Assembly (NCBI GenBank): GCA_944331725.1
Contig: CALVJE010000114.1
Location: 1 to 10,132, forward strand
Direction: 5' to 3'
DNA: 10,132 bases
Origin: an uncultured Bacilli bacterium
GTDB taxonomy: Bacteria; Bacillota_I; Bacilli_A; RF39; UBA660
Shown: one piece after another, positions 6,765-10,132 of the stretch
How the letters are laid out: the number at the start of each line of letters is the position of its first letter
Numbering within the stretch: position 1 is the stretch's first letter
The notes under the pieces: generated by a model
What the model was told of the DNA's origin: nothing
Databases searched by the model: none
The model's input: only the letters and a program-made list of their open reading frames with translations
Made by a program: the position numbers and the translations under genes

Positions 6765-9080
6765 TTATTCTCCAGGCTTTGTTGTCATTAATTTGTATAA
6801 TCTAGTATTTTTGGGAAACCGATTTATAAAAGGTACAAGTGAACTTCCATATCTAATCAACCCACATCCTGCTTCTGAATTAGTAATATATGACATTTGT
6901 TCATCAGAAATATTTAAAAGTTGTGCTAATCTCTTCCTATCACTAGATGCTTGATTAAGCATAACTATAAACTCACTATTAGATAACATTGTAGAAGCTT
7001 CTACAGATGATAATAGATATTCTACATTTTGTGTTATTGCTGTTGGATAAGCATTTCTTTTTCTAAACTGTCTCCAAGCTGAATTAAAGAATGTTGCTGA
7101 ATATTCATTTTCAAAAAGAACATGAATTTCATCAATAAAAATATGAGTTCTTTTACCTTTCCTATAATTTTCTGATACCCTATTTATTAAAGCATCTGTT
7201 ATTACTAGTAAGCCCATAGTCTTTAACTGCTTTCCTAGTTTGTAAATGTCATAAGATATTATTCTACTATTGGTATCTACATTAGTCGGATGTGCAAATA
7301 CATTTAATGAACCACTTGTAAATAATTCAAGTGATAAAGCTAACTCATGTGCTTCTTTTTCTTCTTGTTCTAATAGTTTCTCTCTTAATGTTATTAAAGT
7401 AGGCATTTCGCCAGTTTTATTATAATCGTCATATACTAGAGCAGTACATCTGTCGATTATAGATTTTTCTTTAGGTCCTAATCCTTTTTTATCTAATTGT
7501 TCAAACAAAGATAAAATAAACTCTGACTTATCCACAACTGGATTAACTCCATCTCCATACCCTTCAGTCATATCCATTGCATTTATATGGTCACGACTAC
7601 TAGCAGAAATACTAATAACTTCTCCTCCTAAAGCTTTAACTAATTCTGAATATTCTCCCTCAGGATCACAAATTAAAATGTCATCTTCTGTAGATAAAGC
7701 TAAAAATGTTATTAACTCTTTTGCACTAAAAGATTTACCACTTCCAGGTACACCTAATAAAAAAGAGGACTGATTTAACAAGTTCTCTTTATTGACTAAA
7801 ATTAAATTATGGCTAATTGCATTCTCACCATAATAAATACCACCTTTATCTAATATTTCTTGTACTCTAAAAGGATTTAAAACAGCAAGACTTTCTGTAG
7901 TCAAAGTCCTTAAATTATTAATCTTTCTAACCCCTATAGGCAAAGCTGTATTTAAGCCATTCATCTGTTGATACCTCAAAGGTACTATCTGACACAAATG
8001 TTTTCTAGCAACAATTAATATTGTTTCTGTATCTGCTTCTAATTGTTCTTTAGTATCAGCAGTAATAACCAATGTTAAGTTTGCAAACATCATTCTTTGG
8101 TCTCTTGTTGTTAAGTCGTCTAAAAACTCTTTACTTTCTTTTCTTTGTTGTTCCATATCATAAGGTACAACAGCACTAAAATTATTGTTAGCATTTTGTT
8201 TTCTTTGCCAGTTGGTAATATTAGTTTCAACACCTAACAAACGATTCTCTACTTCCTTAACTGCTTCATCAGTAGGTATAGGAATAATGTCTATACTCAT
8301 CATCATATTTTGATTCATGTCAGTAAGTTCTGCTATCATACTATCTTTTATAAAACTCGCATATTCTTTTAAGAAAAAAACTCTACCAAATTTTTTCCCC
8401 ATCTCAAAATAATCACTTTTAAAGGAAAAGCCATCTGGACATATATAATCTTTAAAGTTATGTCCTCTTTTCATCATTTCATGAATATCTAGATTATAAT
8501 TAGTTTCTTCTCCTATTCTATAAAAATCATGAAGTAGTTTTAATTTCTCATAAGCATTTAACTCTACACATTTACTACCTAACTTTGCAAGATGTGAAAC
8601 TATCTCATTACCAATTCTTCTAAAATAATTCTTTGCTTCTTCATAATCTTTCTTTACAACAGAAACCGTTAAATAAATTTCTCTTTTCATTCCATTAGCA
8701 CCAAGTGCTTTATCTAATAACATCTGATTATATTCTTGCCTATATATATCTAAACCATCTTGCTTAAAAGGTAACAATATTTCTTTTTCAAAATCTTTTT
8801 TATTAATTCTTCTTAATGCAATAGTAATCTTTGTTGTAGCACCACTATCAAAACAATTTAGAAGTTCTGAATAGTTTAAGAACATTGCTTCTTTATCTTC
8901 TTTCGAAGCAACTGCATAATTTATATCACTAAATTTATAAGTAAATGAATATTTATTTTTCCCAACTAAAAAAATACCATCATCATATATTCTTTTGATA
9001 GGTATTGACTGTTGAACGTTTTTAGGAACACTAAAATCTTCTCTTTCCTGTTTTTGCATAGTTAATAACGATTTAATCAT
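6765..9080 (-). CDS. virB4: VirB4-family conjugative transfer ATPase
   Basis: The type IV secretion ATPase that powers assembly of the mating channel and DNA transfer, acting at the cytoplasmic face of the membrane. At 771 residues it is of normal family length. Residues 1-430 are the VirB4/CagE N-terminal domain; 437-771 are the P-loop ATPase domain. Walker A is GVPGSGKS (443-450), followed by the family stretch CDPEGEYSEL (472-481). Walker B is HIFIDEIH (646-653) and a conserved ITQN lies at 682-685. Gln/Arg-rich C-terminal motifs follow (NQASSDRKRLAQLL). The ATG overlaps the PrgI-like stop as ATGA. A strong AAGGAGGAG lies 12 nt upstream, a long spacing that suggests re-initiation after PrgI. 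There are no frame disruptions. Sequence style and neighbours fit Tn1549-type elements; that assignment is from memory rather than a search. Confidence 0.95.
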   Translation of the reverse strand: MIKSLLTMQKQEREDFSVPKNVQQSIPIKRIYDDGIFLVGKNKYSFTYKFSDINYAVASKEDKEAMFLNYSELLNCFDSGATTKITIALRRINKKDFEKEILLPFKQDGLDIYRQEYNQMLLDKALGANGMKREIYLTVSVVKKDYEEAKNYFRRIGNEIVSHLAKLGSKCVELNAYEKLKLLHDFYRIGEETNYNLDIHEMMKRGHNFKDYICPDGFSFKSDYFEMGKKFGRVFFLKEYASFIKDSMIAELTDMNQNMMMSIDIIPIPTDEAVKEVENRLLGVETNITNWQRKQNANNNFSAVVPYDMEQQRKESKEFLDDLTTRDQRMMFANLTLVITADTKEQLEADTETILIVARKHLCQIVPLRYQQMNGLNTALPIGVRKINNLRTLTTESLAVLNPFRVQEILDKGGIYYGENAISHNLILVNKENLLNQSSFLLGVPGSGKSFSAKELITFLALSTEDDILICDPEGEYSELVKALGGEVISISASSRDHINAMDMTEGYGDGVNPVVDKSEFILSLFEQLDKKGLGPKEKSIIDRCTALVYDDYNKTGEMPTLITLREKLLEQEEKEAHELALSLELFTSGSLNVFAHPTNVDTNSRIISYDIYKLGKQLKTMGLLVITDALINRVSENYRKGKRTHIFIDEIHVLFENEYSATFFNSAWRQFRKRNAYPTAITQNVEYLLSSVEASTMLSNSEFIVMLNQASSDRKRLAQLLNISDEQMSYITNSEAGCGLIRYGSSLVPFINRFPKNTRLYKLMTTKPGE
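6770..6773 (-). promoter_or_regulatory. Ribosome binding site that fixes a TTG start
   Basis: GGAG within the last virB4 codons (CCT GGA GAA TAA) lies 6 nt before the TTG at 6763. With only 1 bp between the virB4 stop and the TTG, ribosomes finishing virB4 can restart directly. This gives translational coupling and probably a low yield of the hydrolase-like protein. Confidence 0.65.
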
Positions 9081-9439
9081 TTTTTCTTCAACTCCTCCTT
9101 TTCTATTTTTTCAAAATAAGGTTTAACTGCCTCATAATAAATATTTTCTGATTCGAACTTTAACTGCCTAGGAGTTAAAATTTCAGAAACAAAAAAAGCC
9201 ATAAGAAATTGTTCTAATGGCATTCCATTAAATTTAAAAAAGCCTAACCCTGCAAAAGGTAAAGCTCCTAATATACAAATCCAAGAAACAATTTCTTTAT
9301 TTAGATAATCACTTGTTGCAAAATATAACACTACTGCAATTGCACAAGCACATATAGAAAAAAAGAACTGTCGTAAAGACAGTCCAAAGAATATACTTTC
9401 AGTATAATTTCTAATTTCTCTATTTATTTTAACTTCCAT
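9077..9439 (-). CDS. prgI: PrgI-family conjugation membrane protein
   Basis: A small inner-membrane component of the Gram-positive mating channel, 120 residues, usually encoded just before virB4 (as here) and regarded as the VirB3-like partner of VirB4. The N-terminus carries the family pattern EVKINREIRNYTESIFFGLSLRQ. Two hydrophobic segments follow at about 25-44 (FFFSICACAIAVVLYFAT) and 50-68 (VSWICILGALPFAGLGFF). The C-terminal half is a charged cytoplasmic tail (ILTPRQLKFESENIYYE, ending EKIEKEELKKK). ATG 9439 is 3 bp after the preceding stop and AAAGGA lies about 11 nt upstream within that gene. Its TGA overlaps the virB4 ATG by 4 bp, indicating that the two proteins are made in balance. 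Confidence 0.85.
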   Translation of the reverse strand: MEVKINREIRNYTESIFFGLSLRQFFFSICACAIAVVLYFATSDYLNKEIVSWICILGALPFAGLGFFKFNGMPLEQFLMAFFVSEILTPRQLKFESENIYYEAVKPYFEKIEKEELKKK

Positions 9440-9442
9440 TTT

Positions 9443-9742
9443 TTATCTATTCCTTTCTTTATCTTTGTGAGTTTTTTTCCTCTCCTCTTCTCTTTCATAA
9501 TCAAAATCTAATTCTATCCCCATAATATTATTATCTATTGTTCCATCATTGAAACGAACAATATATCTGTCATTAAAAACATCTTTTCCCTTTAAAAGTC
9601 CTATTACTTCTACAATTTCTCCATTGTGATGAAAATCAGAAGCAAATTTAGTTTTAAATAAAGCTTTTTCATTATTATAGTTTTCAAAATTATCATTATC
9701 TTCTATATAAATATATAAATCTTTCTCTTCAATTTTACTCAT
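9443..9742 (-). CDS. Conserved-looking small protein of the conjugation operon, unknown function
   Basis: A 99-residue soluble protein with no signal peptide or membrane segment. It has an acidic N-terminal third, then a compact beta-rich core at about 40-70 (NGEIVEVIGLLKG...DRYIVRFNDGTI) with the look of a small SH3- or KOW-like barrel, and a highly charged tail (FDYEREEERKKTHKDKERNR). The barrel resemblance is a visual impression only. AGGAGA about 6 nt before the ATG overlaps the stop of the upstream gene, and only 9 bp separate the two, so it is cotranslated with the transfer genes. It could be a regulator or accessory factor of the element; nothing in the sequence settles this. Confidence 0.7.
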   Translation of the reverse strand: MSKIEEKDLYIYIEDNDNFENYNNEKALFKTKFASDFHHNGEIVEVIGLLKGKDVFNDRYIVRFNDGTIDNNIMGIELDFDYEREEERKKTHKDKERNR

Positions 9743-9751
9743 ATATTTCTC

Positions 9752-10132
9752 CTACCTTTCTTTATTTATAAAAACATCTGCTAAATTGCCACCATTAAGT
9801 ACATTATCATAACTTTCTATAGCTTTTTCTTTATCTTTATCAAAATAATAAGCATAAGCCCAACTTAATTTATCTTTATCTTCTTGATAATGAAAAGCTA
9901 TTATATATTCTTTTTGATTTCCAATTGTTTTTTCAAGTAATGCAACTTTATCAGTCTTTCTATAACCCTTATCTATAATAATAGTATTTCCATTATAAAC
10001 TTTTTCTTTATATCCTATAGTTTTCCTATACAACTCTTCAATATCTGATTTATTAATATCTACCCATAATTCTAATTGTGAATATGCCTGTTTTGATTTA
10101 TTTTGATATTCACGAGACTCCATAAATTTTGT
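9752..10132 (-). CDS. Small conjugation-operon protein of unknown function; start may lie beyond the window
   Basis: From ATG 10121-10123 it encodes 123 residues, but the nine visible bases before that ATG (ACAAAATTT) contain no ribosome binding site and keep the frame open to the window edge, so the start is uncertain. The protein is soluble, charged and probably alpha/beta: residues 1-36 look helical (YQNKSKQAYSQLELWVDIN), followed by strand-like stretches (NTIIIDKGY, EYIIAFHYQ, LSWAYAYYF). There is no signal peptide or membrane segment. I do not recognise the family. Its TAG is 9 bp before the next gene, and its position ahead of PrgI and VirB4 makes it an accessory gene of the conjugative element, perhaps lying downstream of a channel gene outside the window. 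Confidence 0.7.
   Translation of the reverse strand, partial: TKFMESREYQNKSKQAYSQLELWVDINKSDIEELYRKTIGYKEKVYNGNTIIIDKGYRKTDKVALLEKTIGNQKEYIIAFHYQEDKDKLSWAYAYYFDKDKEKAIESYDNVLNGGNLADVFINKER

Noticed and set aside
6464..6954. Two plus-strand open frames (6464-6715 and 6724-6954)
   Set aside because: The first is the complement of the Lys-rich stalk of the C39-type protein, giving an artificial Phe/Ile-rich peptide. The second is antisense to the virB4 3' end.
1..10132. CRISPR array, tRNA/rRNA genes, integrase, attachment site or oriT
   Set aside because: No regularly spaced repeats, cloverleaf with CCA-type end, recombinase motif or nick-site-like repeat was recognised on either strand.

Overview
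The window is AT-rich DNA of a low-GC Firmicutes type, most likely a clostridial or related gut anaerobe. The evidence is Lys/Asn/Ile-rich proteins, GGAGG-type ribosome binding sites, and the standard genetic code (TGA ends the PrgI-like gene; TGG encodes Trp). No gene identifies the species.

The right half (5123 to the right edge, all minus strand) is part of the transfer module of an integrative and conjugative element. Judged from memory of the families, it is closest to Tn1549-type elements. In transcription order it holds a 123-aa protein, a 99-aa protein, a PrgI-family membrane protein, a VirB4 ATPase, and a membrane-anchored cell-wall-type enzyme with a C39-like cysteine peptidase domain. 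Spacings are -4 to 9 bp, so this is one translationally coupled operon. It presumably builds and powers the mating channel and opens the wall for it.

The left half (434 to 4910, also minus strand) is a separate accessory operon with its own promoter. It holds an MFS transporter, the remains of a decayed gene, a diverged bleomycin-hydrolase/PepC-type cysteine peptidase, and an ABC half-exporter broken by one in-frame TAA. Hand-counted sample lines give about 17-20% GC here against 25-35% in the transfer genes, which suggests a different origin. A peptidase beside two transporters hints at peptide handling, but no precursor peptide or modifying enzyme is visible. The operon is decaying, with one gene nearly gone and one newly interrupted.

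The 212 bp between the halves are dense in symmetry. They hold a leftward promoter for the accessory operon, a consensus-like rightward promoter (TTGAAA, 17 bp, TATAAT) pointing against the transfer genes, a 12-bp palindrome over its -35, a pair of 11-bp inverted arms, and a 22-codon open frame. This could be the cut-off left end of an insertion sequence that brought in the accessory genes, though the IS family is uncertain.

The left edge holds the 3' part of a rightward GNAT acetyltransferase, which converges on the ABC gene at a shared hairpin terminator. No tRNA, rRNA, CRISPR array, integrase or attachment site is visible.
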